Notes: a model not told the origin generated them from the letters alone. A stretch of DNA of 64,000 nucleotides from Gracilibacillus massiliensis (GCF_001458115.1 NZ_CZRP01000012.1:434001-498000), one strand, 5' to 3'. Numbered from the stretch's first letter, positions 10,365 through 20,418 are shown. Translations and numbers: made by a program.

Positions 10365-11480
10365 ATGGCAGAAAATAAACCATCACGTTCTAAAGAAACA
10401 GAATTAACTGTCGATCAAGCAAAGGATCAATTGTTAGAAATAGGGAAGAAGCGTGGTGTCTTAGCATATGAGGAAGTAGCAGAAAGAATGTCTATTTTTG
10501 AATTAGAATCGGATCAAATGGACGAATTTTATGAGTACCTAAATGAACAAGGTGTTGAAGTAATAGGTGATTCAGATAATGACCCAACAATGCAACAGCT
10601 CTCAAAAGAGGAAGAATTTGACTTGAACGACTTAAGTGTTCCTTTAGGGATCAAAATAAATGATCCAGTAAGAATGTATCTAAAGGAAATTGGTCGTGTT
10701 GATTTGTTATCAGCTTCTGAGGAGATTGAGCTAGCCAAAAAAATTGAAGAAGGCGATGAATACTCGAAGAAACGATTAGCGGAAGCAAACCTTCGTCTAG
10801 TTGTAAGTATAGCGAAACGCTATGTGGGTCGCGGTATGTTATTTTTAGACCTTATTCAAGAAGGAAACATGGGACTGATCAAAGCAGTAGAAAAATTCGA
10901 TTTCCGTAAAGGGTTTAAATTTAGTACCTATGCAACCTGGTGGATCCGTCAAGCGATAACAAGAGCTATTGCGGACCAAGCGAGAACCATTCGTATTCCA
11001 GTGCACATGGTAGAAACAATCAATAAGTTAATTCGGGTTCAGCGACAGTTACTACAAGATCTAGGACGTGAACCAACTCCTGAGGAAATTGCGAAGGATA
11101 TGGAACTAACACCTGATAAAGTTCGAGAAATTCTTAAAATTGCTCAGGAACCCGTATCACTCGAAACACCAATCGGTGAAGAAGATGATTCACACCTAGG
11201 TGATTTTATCGAAGATCAAGAAGCGACTTCTCCTTCCGATCATGCTGCCTATGAATTGTTAAAAGAACAGTTAGAAGATGTACTGGATACATTAACAGAC
11301 AGAGAAGAAAATGTCTTGCGGTTACGTTTTGGCTTGGATGATGGTAGGACTAGAACACTTGAAGAGGTTGGTAAGGTGTTTGGCGTTACTCGTGAACGAA
11401 TTCGTCAAATAGAAGCTAAGGCACTTCGTAAATTACGCCACCCAAGTCGAAGCAAACGTTTAAAAGATTTCTTAGAATAA
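10365..11480 (+). CDS. sigA: RNA polymerase primary sigma factor SigA (RpoD)
   Basis: A 371-residue primary sigma factor: region 1.1 at the N-terminus, region 1.2 ([11 protein letters not shown]), region 2 ([20 protein letters not shown], then [14 protein letters not shown]) and region 4 ([22 protein letters not shown]). It directs vegetative transcription. The start is the ATG after AAGGAGG at 10351-10357; an in-frame TTG further upstream overlaps dnaG and is not needed. A strong hairpin follows the stop. Confidence 0.98.
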   Translation: MAENKPSRSKETELTVDQAKDQLLEIGKKRGVLAYEEVAERMSIFELESDQMDEFYEYLNEQGVEVIGDSDNDPTMQQLSKEEEFDLNDLSVPLGIKINDPVRMYLKEIGRVDLLSASEEIELAKKIEEGDEYSKKRLAEANLRLVVSIAKRYVGRGMLFLDLIQEGNMGLIKAVEKFDFRKGFKFSTYATWWIRQAITRAIADQARTIRIPVHMVETINKLIRVQRQLLQDLGREPTPEEIAKDMELTPDKVREILKIAQEPVSLETPIGEEDDSHLGDFIEDQEATSPSDHAAYELLKEQLEDVLDTLTDREENVLRLRFGLDDGRTRTLEEVGKVFGVTRERIRQIEAKALRKLRHPSRSKRLKDFLE

Positions 11481-11500
11481 ACTCGAAGTCTAAAAGAACG

Positions 11501-11536
11501 AAATGAACTATCTTCTTCTCAGAAGATAGTTCATTT
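11501..11536 (+). terminator. Hairpin terminator after sigA
   Basis: A perfect 16-bp inverted repeat (AAATGAACTATCTTCT at 11501-11516 and its complement at 11521-11536) with a 4-nt loop. The following tract is only moderately T-rich, so termination may be incomplete. Confidence 0.75.
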
Positions 11537-11643
11537 GAATTTGAATAGAACATATTTGTTTTATGAAAAATTTTTATCCTTTTAAAAGTTTCACAAATAA
11601 TCCGATATAAGGATTAAAGTGAATAGACTTGGAGATGGTAGGC

Positions 11644-12180
11644 ATGGATGAAGATCGTAAAAAAATAATTATACAGGAGATCAATTACTGGAAGGACCAT
11701 CACTTGTTACCAAACCAATACTGTGATTTTTTATTAGCACTTTATACAGAAGGTGAAGGAGCAAATGATGAAAAAAAAGATAATAAACAAACAGCATATT
11801 ATTTATTATTTTATTTTTTTGATACCTTATTAATATTATTTCCGGTTTTGTTATTTCAGTTAACGAATAACATTATTGTACAAGTTATTGGTATCGTTAT
11901 CACTTTAGCAATAGCGCTTATGATGACAACTGTTTTTAAACGGTATAAGGATTTACAGGAATCGTTTGCCGTTATGATATTTTTTGTTGTATTCTTATTT
12001 TCCTCAATGATGCTGATAAATGAATATATTGGTTATTCATGGATTACCTATAGTTGGATTCTTATAAATAGTTTATCATGGATACTATTTGGAAAAATAA
12101 AGAAACAGTTTTTTTTACAGATCGCAGGTGTTTTTGTTCTGATTATCTTGACTATTATGGTTGGTTTTCAATATTTTTAG
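11644..12180 (+). CDS. Uncharacterised multi-pass membrane protein (DUF2157-like)
   Basis: A 178-residue protein. The N-terminal 50 residues are soluble (EINYWKDHHLLPNQYCDFLLALYTEG) and resemble the start of DUF2157 membrane proteins. About five hydrophobic segments follow, with a short basic loop (KRYKDLQ). I do not recognise a function. It lies between sigA and the cytochrome gene, starts 160 nt after the sigA stop, and has GGAG about 9 nt before the chosen ATG. Confidence 0.7.
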   Translation: MDEDRKKIIIQEINYWKDHHLLPNQYCDFLLALYTEGEGANDEKKDNKQTAYYLLFYFFDTLLILFPVLLFQLTNNIIVQVIGIVITLAIALMMTTVFKRYKDLQESFAVMIFFVVFLFSSMMLINEYIGYSWITYSWILINSLSWILFGKIKKQFFLQIAGVFVLIILTIMVGFQYF

Positions 12181-12325
12181 TCAATTTATTGAATTTTGAG
12201 GACAATCTCTTTTCTAATTGATCAATATGAAGTAAAATAAAGATGGTTTTTATTATACATAATAATAGAATATGTTGGATAATAGTTGATTCCAACACGA
12301 TGTGGAACTGAAGGAGGAAAAGTAA

Positions 12326-12685
12326 ATGAAAAGGAATCCGATTATACCATTTGCACTTATTGCGGTTCTTGGGATTTTAGCGATGATTATTTTTTCTGTA
12401 GTTGGTCTAAATGAACAAGAAAAAATTGCAAACCCTGATGAAGGTGGAGAAGAAGTAACGATAGAAGATGCAGAAGAAATCTCTCAAAGCTGTATTGGTT
12501 GTCACGGTGGTGACTTAGAAGGTGGAAGTGGACCTAGTCTTCAGGATGTGGGAAGCAAATATAGTCAAGAAGAAGTGTATGACATCATTGTAAATGGTAT
12601 TGAAGGAACATCTATGCCAGGTGGAGTAGTAACTAATGAAGAAGCTGAAGTGTTAGCTGAATGGTTAGTAGAAGGACAAGAATAG
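12326..12685 (+). CDS. cccA: Membrane-anchored cytochrome c-550
   Basis: A 119-residue protein with an N-terminal membrane anchor (about residues 5-27), an acidic linker, and one c-type haem site CIGCH near residue 58. The distal methionine is probably in GTSMPGG. This is the CccA type of small electron carrier on the outer face of the membrane, feeding cytochrome c oxidase. B. subtilis also has cccA after sigA. It is followed by a terminator. Confidence 0.94.
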   Translation: MKRNPIIPFALIAVLGILAMIIFSVVGLNEQEKIANPDEGGEEVTIEDAEEISQSCIGCHGGDLEGGSGPSLQDVGSKYSQEEVYDIIVNGIEGTSMPGGVVTNEEAEVLAEWLVEGQE

Positions 12686-12692
12686 AAAGTAG

Positions 12693-12726
12693 AAAGCTTT
12701 CTGCGAGATGCAGGAGGCTTTTTTCA
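12693..12726 (+). terminator. Terminator after cccA
   Basis: Arms AAAGCTTTCTGC (12693-12704) and GCAGGAGGCTTT (12710-12721) pair over 12 positions with two G-U pairs, followed by a T-run. Confidence 0.75.
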
Positions 12727-12745
12727 TATAGAAAGGAAGAACACG

Positions 12746-13438
12746 ATGCTTTCAAATCGTTTAAAACAACTTGCGAATTATCTGAAAGAACCAATCAACT
12801 TTGCTGATATTGGATCAGACCATGCATATTTACCATGCTATGTGTGTCAGCAACACCCAACTGCAAAAGCAATTGCAGGTGAAATTAACCAAGGACCTTT
12901 TGAAAGAGCAAGGCAGACAGTGTTAGAATATCAATTAATGGATCAAGTTGATGTTAGAAAAGGTAATGGGCTATCGGTAATTGAGCCAGGAGAAGTGCAG
13001 CAAGTGACCATTGCAGGTATGGGTGGGAAATTAATTCGCACTATCTTAGAAGAAGGAGAAGCGAAATTAACAGGGGTTCATCGCCTAATTCTGCAACCTA
13101 ATATCGATGCACAAATTGTAAGAAGATGGCTAGTGAAAAAACAATACAAAATAACTGCCGAGGAAATTATAGATGAAGATGGCTATATCTATGAGATTAT
13201 TGCAGCAGATCTAGCTAAGGAGAAGCAAAATCTTACAGAAAAAGAATTATTATTTGGTCCTTTTCTTTTAAAAGAATGTAATCAAGTATTTCGACAAAAA
13301 TGGGCACATGAAAAAGATAAACGCCTAAAATTAATAGAACAAATGAAACAAGCTTCTCAACCACCGATGGATAAGATTAATTTATTGGAGAAACAATTAA
13401 ATTGGATCGAGGAGGTTTTAACAAGTGACAACGGTTAA
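12746..13438 (+). CDS. trmK: tRNA (adenine(22)-N1)-methyltransferase TrmK
   Basis: A 230-residue SAM-dependent methyltransferase of the TrmK/YqfN family. The motif FADIGSDHAYLP near residue 19 is the SAM-binding loop, and ITIAGMGG-type motif IV is seen as VTIAGMGGKLI near residue 88. It makes m1A22 in tRNAs. The ATG follows AAAGGAAG. It overlaps the next gene by 14 nt, the usual trmK-yqfO pair. Confidence 0.95.
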   Translation: MLSNRLKQLANYLKEPINFADIGSDHAYLPCYVCQQHPTAKAIAGEINQGPFERARQTVLEYQLMDQVDVRKGNGLSVIEPGEVQQVTIAGMGGKLIRTILEEGEAKLTGVHRLILQPNIDAQIVRRWLVKKQYKITAEEIIDEDGYIYEIIAADLAKEKQNLTEKELLFGPFLLKECNQVFRQKWAHEKDKRLKLIEQMKQASQPPMDKINLLEKQLNWIEEVLTSDNG

Positions 13439-14537
13439 ACAAGTGATAAAACTTTTTGAACAATGGGTACCAACCAATTTGGCAGAATCATGGGATAATG
13501 TTGGCTTACAAGTCGGTGATAAAAACCAGCAAGTAAAAAAAGTGTTGATTACTTTAGATGTGGTTGATTCTGTAGTGGAAGAAGCGATCGAAACAAACGT
13601 TGATTTTATTATTGCTCACCATCCTTTATTATTTAAAGGGTTAAAAGAAATTAATTTCAGTGATCCAAAAGGACGTGTGATTCAAAAGCTAATTAAACAT
13701 AATATTTCTGTTTATGCTGCACATACGAATTTAGATGTAGTAAAGGCAGGAGTAAACGATCTCTTAGCTGAAAAATTAGAGATTGAAAATTGTAAAGTGT
13801 TATTACCGACTGTTGAAGATAACTTATATAAATTTATTGTATATGTACCAAGCACACATATTGAAAAGCTAACTAGTGCCATTGGTGAAGCAGGTGCAGG
13901 TCATATTGGAGATTATAGTCATTGCAGTTTTCGTTCACAAGGTGAAGGCGCCTTTAAACCATTGGAAGGAACAAACCCTTTCATAGGAAAGCAAGGAGAA
14001 ATTGAAAAAGTAGAAGAATTCAAATTAGAAACAATCATAAAAAAATCGCAACTTTCCAATGTATTACAGGCTGCAAAGAAAGCCCATCCGTATGAAGAAA
14101 TGGCTTACGATTTAGTTCCTTTAGAAAATAAAGGTAACGTACAAGGTTTAGGGAGAATTGGAAAACTAAAGCAACCGGTCAGCCTTGAGAAATATTGTGA
14201 ATTAGTGAAAGAGAAGCTTCAAATTTCTTCTTTGAGATTTGTTGGTGACCCACAAGCGATCATTAAAAAGGTGGCTGTTCTTGGCGGTAGTGGTAAAGGC
14301 TATATTGATGTTGCTAAAAATGCTGGAGCAGATTTATATATTACAGGTGACTTGACGTTCCATGAGGCACAAGACGCGGAGCAAGCCGGACTTTGTTTAA
14401 TAGACCCTGGCCACCATGTCGAAGAAGTAATGAAAGAAGGAGTTCGAAAATACTTACTTGAAAATATCAACGTCTTACCAGAAAAAATAGAAATAGAAAT
14501 ATCCAACCATTCAACAGACCCATTTAAGTATAAATAA
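13425..14537 (+). CDS. yqfO: NIF3-like dinuclear metal-centre protein (YqfO)
   Basis: A 370-residue protein starting with GTG after GGAGG. It has the NIF3/GTP cyclohydrolase I type 2-like fold signatures: WDNVGLQVG near residue 23, HHPLLFKG near 63, AAHTNLDV near 102 and GHHVEE near the C-terminus. A PII-like domain is inserted centrally (YKFIVYVPSTHIEKL). Function in Bacillus is unsettled. Annotation as GTP cyclohydrolase is common but unproven for this family. Confidence 0.92.
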   Translation: MTTVKQVIKLFEQWVPTNLAESWDNVGLQVGDKNQQVKKVLITLDVVDSVVEEAIETNVDFIIAHHPLLFKGLKEINFSDPKGRVIQKLIKHNISVYAAHTNLDVVKAGVNDLLAEKLEIENCKVLLPTVEDNLYKFIVYVPSTHIEKLTSAIGEAGAGHIGDYSHCSFRSQGEGAFKPLEGTNPFIGKQGEIEKVEEFKLETIIKKSQLSNVLQAAKKAHPYEEMAYDLVPLENKGNVQGLGRIGKLKQPVSLEKYCELVKEKLQISSLRFVGDPQAIIKKVAVLGGSGKGYIDVAKNAGADLYITGDLTFHEAQDAEQAGLCLIDPGHHVEEVMKEGVRKYLLENINVLPEKIEIEISNHSTDPFKYK

Positions 14538-14570
14538 CAGCTTTATTGTAATTTAAAGTAATGAACATAT

Positions 14571-15031
14571 AAACTAAACTGCGAAGTAACTGTACTGTTC
14601 ACTTTGAAATTTTGATGAGTGGAATGCAAAAGCTCCGTCCATTTACTTCGCTTTCTGCGGGCGTCACCTCAGCCTCCTCAGAAAAGCAAAGAACGCTTTT
14701 CCTGCGGGGTCTTCGGAAGACGCTGATCCCGCAAGAGTCTACGTAAATGGACTGCGCTTCAATAACGATCTACAACTTAAGTAACAGCTAGAATATTGAT
14801 ATTACAGCTTATTTCATCGTTCTTGACCAGAGATCTGTTCAAAGCGGAGGAAAAATGCGACACTCCTGGGGAACAGCACGAGCTGAAGATCCACTTGGTA
14901 AAGTGTTTTTCTTTACCAAGTTAGCTGAAGCCGTGCCCCCGGAAAGGGAGTGTTTTTCCGTAGCGCTGGTAATCCACTTATCATTATCCTTTACGTGAAG
15001 GAGTTTTCATTAGTTCACAGTTAGTGTCTAC
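14571..15031. repeat. Element I copy 1 (palindromic MITE-like repeat, ~460 nt)
   Basis: One of three long copies (others at 41355-41813 and 62584-63043). The left terminal inverted repeat is AAACTAAACTGCGAAGTAAC at 14571-14590; the right end at 15008-15031 is a complement of the other end type (GTAGACACTAACTGTGAACT). Inside are two large palindromic modules. The first is centred near 14700 (GTCCATTTACTTCG against CGTAAATGGAC). The second is centred near 14900 and contains GAAGATCCACTT and AAGTTAGCTGAAG. No gene is encoded. Confidence 0.85.
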
Positions 15032-15036
15032 TAACT

Positions 15037-15077
15037 AAAAGAGTATCAATTTGTACACTACAAATTGATACTCTTTT
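15037..15077. terminator. Bidirectional terminator between Element I and ispH
   Basis: A perfect 19-bp stem (AAAAGAGTATCAATTTGTA at 15037-15055 and complement at 15059-15077) with a 3-nt loop and A/T tails on both sides. It terminates ispH on the minus strand and could act on plus-strand readthrough. Confidence 0.88.
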
Positions 15078-15082
15078 ATGGT

Positions 15083-16024
15083 TTATTTTGCTTTTACTTT
15101 TGGTAGTATCTTTTCTTTTTTTACCTTTGAAGTTATATCCCATGTTTCGGAATCATTGGGATCAAATTGTTCGATAAATTTGATTACTTCTTTAGCGATG
15201 GGTGTTGGAGTTGATGCACCAGCGGTAACTGCAACTTTGTTGACTCCTTCTAGCCATTCAAGGTTTATTTCCGATATATCCGCAATTCGATATGCTTGTG
15301 TACCAGCCTTCTCCTTTGATACTTGTGCTAGACGCTCGGAATTATTACTTCGCGGATCACCTACGACTAAAGTTAAATCTGCATCTTTTGCTTGTTCTGC
15401 AACTGCTTCCTGGCGTACTTGAGTTGCCATGCAAATTTCTTGTTCCATTTCGGTTTGAGGGTACTTTTCTTGCACTTTTAACATGACATCATAGACATCC
15501 CACTGACTCATCGTCGTTTGATTTGTCACTAGAATCTTTTCAGATGACAAATCTAACGTATCTACGTCTTCTTGAGTTTGAATGAGGTGTACATGTTCAG
15601 GTGCCACCCCAACAGCTCCTTCAGGTTCAGGATGCCCTTTTTTTCCGATATAAACTATTTCATAATTTTCTTTTACTTTCTCACGTATTAAATCATGTGT
15701 TCGTGTAACATCCGGACATGTTGCGTCTAATACTGTAAGTCCTTTTTCTTCTGCTCTTTTCTTCACTTCTGGTGAGACACCATGTGCCGTAAAAATAACG
15801 GTACCATCTGAAATTTCTTCTAATAACTCTGAGCGATTTTTGCCATCAAGTGTATATACCCCTTGTTCTTCAAAGGCGTTGGTTACGTGTGAATTATGAA
15901 CAATCATACCAAGAATATATATAGGACGAGGTAGATTGGGATCCTTTACTGCATTTGCAGCAATAACCATTGCGTCAACAACACCATAGCAATAGCCTCT
16001 AGGTGCGATCTTAATTACTTCCAT
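15083..16024 (-). CDS. ispH: 4-hydroxy-3-methylbut-2-enyl diphosphate reductase
   Basis: A 313-residue IspH, the last step of the MEP isoprenoid pathway, reducing HMBPP to IPP and DMAPP. The iron-sulfur cysteines are visible in RGYCYGVV (residue 12), DATCPDV and EICMATQ. The chosen ATG is preceded by GAGGGGGAACC on the minus strand and gives the normal N-terminus [12 protein letters not shown]; a 12-residue longer frame lacks support. The partner enzyme IspG is encoded at 22.7-23.8 kb. Confidence 0.96.
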   Translation of the reverse strand: MEVIKIAPRGYCYGVVDAMVIAANAVKDPNLPRPIYILGMIVHNSHVTNAFEEQGVYTLDGKNRSELLEEISDGTVIFTAHGVSPEVKKRAEEKGLTVLDATCPDVTRTHDLIREKVKENYEIVYIGKKGHPEPEGAVGVAPEHVHLIQTQEDVDTLDLSSEKILVTNQTTMSQWDVYDVMLKVQEKYPQTEMEQEICMATQVRQEAVAEQAKDADLTLVVGDPRSNNSERLAQVSKEKAGTQAYRIADISEINLEWLEGVNKVAVTAGASTPTPIAKEVIKFIEQFDPNDSETWDITSKVKKEKILPKVKAK

Positions 16025-16160
16025 TCTGGTTCCCCCTCTGTACTTTCTATTAGAGATCAAGTAAAATGTTAAATAGTGGACTCAAATTTGTCCAATACTT
16101 ACATTATAAAGGTATTTGGCACAATTGACAAAGATATTTGTTAGTTAGAAGGAGATTAAC

Positions 16161-17471
16161 ATGGAAAAACATTTATTTAGACAGTACGCATTAAATGATT
16201 GGATGAACGAGGTAATCGGTCAGTTGAATTTCTATGAACCAACACCAATCCAAAAAAAAGTCATTCCAGAAGCATTAAAAGGTAAAGATATAATAGGACA
16301 ATCTGAGACAGGATCAGGAAAAACACATGCATTTTTGATCCCATTATTGAATCAATTAGATCCTGCCAAATCGCAAACACAAATCATTTTAACTGCTCCT
16401 ACCAGAGAGTTAGCGATACAAATATATGATGAAGTAAAGAAAATCATGCGTTTTTCTGAAAATGAAGATCATTGGCGAACGAAATTAATTATAGGTGGTA
16501 CAGACAAAAAAAGAATGATCGAAAAAATGAAAGAGCCACCACACATTGTCGTTGGTACTCCAGGTCGGATTTTGGACTTGATTCAAGAGGGTGTCCTTGA
16601 TATATATGCAGCTCGATCTTTTGTTATCGATGAAACAGACCTTATGTTAGAACTAGGTTTAATTGAAGAGATTGACCGTATTTTAACGAATGCGGACCCT
16701 AAAATACAAGTGATGGTTTTTTCTGCTACAATTCCAGAAAAGTTGCAACCATTTCTAAAAAAGTACTTAAACTCTCCAGTATATATTAAAATGGATGATC
16801 GCTTAGCACCAGAGAATCTTGAACATCGCTTGATTGCTTTAAAACATCGGGAACCAGCTGATGTAATTAATGATATAACGATAGTAATCCAACCTTATTT
16901 AGCCATTATCTTCACTAACGGTAAAGAAAATGCGAATAAATTAGCTGAACAACTTCAAACAAAGGGAATAAATGTAGGCTTAATACATGGGGGTCTTAAT
17001 CAACGTGAAAGAAAGAGAGTACTGAAAGAGATACAACAATTGAAATATCAGTATATCGTTGCCACAGACCTAGCAGCAAGAGGTATCGATATTAAGGGTG
17101 TTAGCCATGTTATTAATGCCGAATTACCAAAAGAGGAAGCTTTTTATATTCACCGTGTAGGTAGAACTGCTAGAGCGGGTATGGAAGGTACTGCAATAAA
17201 TCTTTATCAAGAAGATGATCTACACCTCGTTCAAAAATTAGAAAAGAAAGGTCTCACCTTTACTTTTTATGATGTGGTAAATGGTGAATGGCGAGAAGCA
17301 AAAGCTTGGAACGTGAGACAAAAACGTGAAAAGCAAGAAAATGAAGTAGAAAAAAAGGCATGGCAACAAGTTAAAAAGCCAAAAAAAGTCAAACCAGGTT
17401 ATAAGAAAAAAATGAAAAATCAACAACAAAAAGTGAAAAGGAAAATGCAACGAAACAATTTTAAAAAATAG
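16161..17471 (+). CDS. cshB: DEAD-box RNA helicase CshB
   Basis: A 436-residue RNA helicase. Motifs in order: Q motif FYEPTPIQKKV, motif I SETGSGKT (near 50), Ia PTRELA, Ib GTPGR, II DETD (near 159), III SAT and VI HRVGRTARAG. The tail is very basic (lysine-rich) and likely binds RNA. CshB is a cold-associated RNA helicase found between ispH and nfo in Bacillus. Motif II reads DETD rather than DEAD, which is a conservative variant. Confidence 0.93.
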   Translation: MEKHLFRQYALNDWMNEVIGQLNFYEPTPIQKKVIPEALKGKDIIGQSETGSGKTHAFLIPLLNQLDPAKSQTQIILTAPTRELAIQIYDEVKKIMRFSENEDHWRTKLIIGGTDKKRMIEKMKEPPHIVVGTPGRILDLIQEGVLDIYAARSFVIDETDLMLELGLIEEIDRILTNADPKIQVMVFSATIPEKLQPFLKKYLNSPVYIKMDDRLAPENLEHRLIALKHREPADVINDITIVIQPYLAIIFTNGKENANKLAEQLQTKGINVGLIHGGLNQRERKRVLKEIQQLKYQYIVATDLAARGIDIKGVSHVINAELPKEEAFYIHRVGRTARAGMEGTAINLYQEDDLHLVQKLEKKGLTFTFYDVVNGEWREAKAWNVRQKREKQENEVEKKAWQQVKKPKKVKPGYKKKMKNQQQKVKRKMQRNNFKK

Positions 17472-17489
17472 ATAAAGGGGAGAGATATA

Positions 17490-18383
17490 ATGCTTAAAAT
17501 AGGTTCACATGTTTCTATGAGTGGAAAAAAGATGTTGTTAGGTTCGAGTGAAGAAGCCGTGTCGTACGGCTCAACTGCGTTAATGATTTATACAGGTGCT
17601 CCACAAAACACAAGGAGAAAGCCAATCGAGGATTTAAATATTGGAGCAGGTCGTAAGCATATGGAGGAACATGGTATTTCAGATGTTGTGGTACATGCAC
17701 CATACATCATTAATATCGGAAATACTGTAAAGAAGGAAACATTTGAGTTAGGGACAAGCTTTCTAAAAAGTGAAATTGATCGTACAGAAGCAATTGGGGC
17801 AAAACAAATTGTTTTACACCCTGGAGCTCATGTAGGTGAAGGTGTAGATAAAGGTATCGCGAAGATCATTGAAGGGTTAAATGAAGTACTAGATCCGAAA
17901 CAAGACGTTCAAATCGCATTAGAAACAATGGCAGGAAAAGGTACGGAAATTGGTCGTTCATTCGACGAGCTTGCTCGAATAATTGATGGTGTGACACATA
18001 ATGAAAAACTATCGATTTGTTTGGATACTTGTCACGTCCATGATGCAGGTTATTCAATTGTTGATGACTTTGATGGTGTTTTAAACGAATTCGATAAGAT
18101 CATCGGTGTAGATCGTTTAAAGGTTGTACACATTAACGATAGTAAGAATGTCCAAGGAGCGGGAAAAGACCGACACGAGAACATCGGATTTGGTCATATT
18201 GGATTTGATACGATTCACAAAATTGTTCATCACAAACAACTTTCTGATCTACCTAAAATTTTGGAAACACCTTATGTTGGAGAAGATAAGAAAAATAAAA
18301 AACCTCCATATAAATTTGAAATAGAAATGTTAAAAAACGGTTCCTTCATAACAGATCTAAAAGAACAAATTGTTAATCAATAA
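17490..18383 (+). CDS. nfo: Endonuclease IV
   Basis: A 297-residue AP endonuclease of the TIM-barrel Nfo family. Zinc-binding signatures are visible: VLHPGAHVG (near 107), [13 protein letters not shown] (near 143), [11 protein letters not shown] (near 177) and HINDSKN (near 211). It cuts 5' of abasic sites in base excision repair. It starts 18 nt after cshB with AAAGGGGAGA before the ATG, so the two are probably cotranscribed. Confidence 0.96.
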   Translation: MLKIGSHVSMSGKKMLLGSSEEAVSYGSTALMIYTGAPQNTRRKPIEDLNIGAGRKHMEEHGISDVVVHAPYIINIGNTVKKETFELGTSFLKSEIDRTEAIGAKQIVLHPGAHVGEGVDKGIAKIIEGLNEVLDPKQDVQIALETMAGKGTEIGRSFDELARIIDGVTHNEKLSICLDTCHVHDAGYSIVDDFDGVLNEFDKIIGVDRLKVVHINDSKNVQGAGKDRHENIGFGHIGFDTIHKIVHHKQLSDLPKILETPYVGEDKKNKKPPYKFEIEMLKNGSFITDLKEQIVNQ

Positions 18384-18416
18384 TATAATAAACGGATAAC
18401 TAGTATTGATCCGAGA

Positions 18417-18535
18417 ATAGAATAAACAAAAGTAGGACAATTCGACATTATCTTTGAAGTAATTATGAGATATTATATGTGCTTTACAATCGCTCCGGCT
18501 TGTCAGCTTCCCTTTCCGCGGGTTTTTCTCCTCAG
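18417..18535. repeat. Element II copy 1, left part (5' exon side of the intron)
   Basis: The left end of a palindromic repeat element, from the AACAAAAGTAGGACAATTCG end through CGCTCCGGCTTG to CTCCTCAG. Its continuation CTAACTTTTTAAG resumes at 20470, after the group II intron. The uninterrupted arrangement can be read on the minus strand at 28640-28790. Without the intron, 18417-20910 forms a unit of about 560 nt. Confidence 0.8.
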
Positions 18536-19043
18536 GTGCGGCCGAGCATAGGTCGTAACATATAGCGGGTGGGATTCCCGCCAAGTAAGAACTAGCCAAT
18601 CACTTGTAGCGAGTCTTGGAGGGCAAGTGGTAACACATTGCCTTTAAGCGTAGACAGTTAGGTAACGGGCCGGAAAGCCCTAGTGGCTGAGGGATAGAGC
18701 TCTGAAATAAAACCAAAGCTGAGAAGGTCGATGTGTTCTGAGGCATAGAAGGCAACAATAGGATTCTCGTTAAAGGCGAGAGAATGCTATCTTCTCCGGA
18801 GTCGAAGACCCTGGCACGTTACACATTGATATGTTGCGGTAACTCGGGAGGTCCTTTAGGTCTTTCGGATAAAGAAAGTAATGACGAACAAGCGATAATA
18901 AAGTGAGGGCTGTCAAATGCCTAAAGGAAGTCGGATAACGGCGTAGTACTGATGAAGTTGGGTAATGCCGATGGAGGAAAGGCCGTTACCTGTCATCACC
19001 CTTGATAGAGAAACATAATCCATACCCAGAGGTGGAACGTATT

Positions 19044-20372
19044 ATGGAAACGAAACTTAATAGGATAACAGAATTAGCAAAATCGGATAAGAACCTTGTC
19101 TTTAATTCTCTCGTACATTTACTAAATGAAAGTAACTTGAAACAGTGCCATTACCAATTACCGAAAGGTAAAGCAACCGGTGTGAATGGCACTACCAAAG
19201 AAATGTACGAAGCGAATTTAGACCAAAACATCAAAGGCCTAGTGAAACGAATGAAGAGAAAGGCTTATCGACCGATTCCGGTCAAGCGTTCTTACATTGA
19301 CAAGCCGGGTTCCAACAAGAAACGGCCACTAGGTATCCCCGAACATGAAGATAAGATCGTTCAAATGGGTATTACGAAGATTTTGAATGCCATTTATGAA
19401 AATGATTTTCTCGATTGTTCCTTCGGTTTTCGTCCGAATAGAAACTGCCATGATGCATTAAAGATTTTAAATGTATACATGGAACAACGGAAAACCAATT
19501 ATATAGTAGATGCGGATATCAAAGGATTCTTTGATCATGTGAGTCATGATTGGATGATGAAGTTTCTTCGCCATCGTATCAATGACCCCAACTTACTTCG
19601 TATTATCGCTCGATTTCTAAAAGGTGGTTATATGGAAGAGGGGAAATTTATCGATACAGACCGGGGAACCCCGCAAGGGGGTATCATTTCTCCGGTTCTA
19701 GCGAATATCTATCTTCATTATGTGTTGGATCTATGGTTTGAGAAAGCAGTAAAGAAACAATGTAAGGGTCAAGCCTACATGGTTCGCTATGCGGATGACT
19801 TTGTGTGTTGTTTCCAATACAAAGAAGATGCCAACCGATTCTACACGAATCTGATTCAAAGGTTACGTAAGTTTCATCTAGAAATTGCAGAGGATAAAAC
19901 GAAGATTATCTCGTTTGGTCCTTATGCCTGGAAAGATGCAAAGCGTGACGGAAAGAAGAAACCATCTACGTTCGATTTTCTTGGCTTTACGCACTATTGT
20001 AGTAAAAGCAAGAAAGGTAATTACCGTGTAAAACGGAAAAGTAGTAAGAAGAAAGTCCGGGCCAAGATTAAACAACATAAAGCTTGGTTAAAAGCAAATC
20101 GAACGAGGGATATTCAAGACATCATGCGCCGAATCCAACAATCGCTAGTGGGCTACTATAATTATTATTGTATCACGGATAATGCTCACGAAGTCCACTA
20201 TTTTCTGCGTTGTATAAAAAATTTACTATTTAAATGGATGAATCGAAGGAGTCAACGAAAATCCTTCAGTTGGGAGAAGTTTGAATTATTTTTGGTGAAA
20301 TATCCATTACCAAATCCGAGAACGAAAACGAACATATATGACTTGAGACGGCATATATCGTATATTCTGTGA
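19044..20372 (+). CDS. ltrA: Group II intron reverse transcriptase/maturase
   Basis: A 442-residue intron-encoded protein. Reverse transcriptase blocks are seen in order: KRPLGIP, SFGFRPNRNCHDAL, DADIKGFFDHV, RGTPQGGIISPVLANIYL and the active site YADDFVC. They are followed by maturase domain X (GYYNYYCITDN). There is no HNH endonuclease domain at the C-terminus. I chose the ATG after AGAGGTGGAACG; an in-frame TTG at 19002 would add 14 residues. No frameshift or stop is visible, so it may be active. Confidence 0.92.
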   Translation: METKLNRITELAKSDKNLVFNSLVHLLNESNLKQCHYQLPKGKATGVNGTTKEMYEANLDQNIKGLVKRMKRKAYRPIPVKRSYIDKPGSNKKRPLGIPEHEDKIVQMGITKILNAIYENDFLDCSFGFRPNRNCHDALKILNVYMEQRKTNYIVDADIKGFFDHVSHDWMMKFLRHRINDPNLLRIIARFLKGGYMEEGKFIDTDRGTPQGGIISPVLANIYLHYVLDLWFEKAVKKQCKGQAYMVRYADDFVCCFQYKEDANRFYTNLIQRLRKFHLEIAEDKTKIISFGPYAWKDAKRDGKKKPSTFDFLGFTHYCSKSKKGNYRVKRKSSKKKVRAKIKQHKAWLKANRTRDIQDIMRRIQQSLVGYYNYYCITDNAHEVHYFLRCIKNLLFKWMNRRSQRKSFSWEKFELFLVKYPLPNPRTKTNIYDLRRHISYIL

Positions 20373-20385
20373 AAGGTGATAGGAA

Positions 20386-20418
20386 GAGCCGTGTGCGTGA
20401 ATAGCGCACGCACGGTTC
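20386..20418 (+). ncRNA. Group II intron domain V
   Basis: A 33-nt catalytic hairpin: GAGCCGTGTGCG pairs with CGCACGCACGGTTC, with the usual GAGCC start and GGTTC end. It lies 13 nt after the maturase stop and about 50 nt before the 3' splice site. Confidence 0.9.

Noticed and set aside
14571-15031. Element I considered as an insertion sequence or decayed transposase gene
   Set aside because: No frame shows transposase motifs in any of the three copies, and the lengths are almost identical. It looks like a complete non-coding element rather than a gene remnant.
18536-19001. Structured, GC-richer segment before the reverse transcriptase considered as a separate ncRNA
   Set aside because: It is the 5' part (domains I-III) of the group II intron, as shown by the GTGCGGC start and the matching exon junctions.
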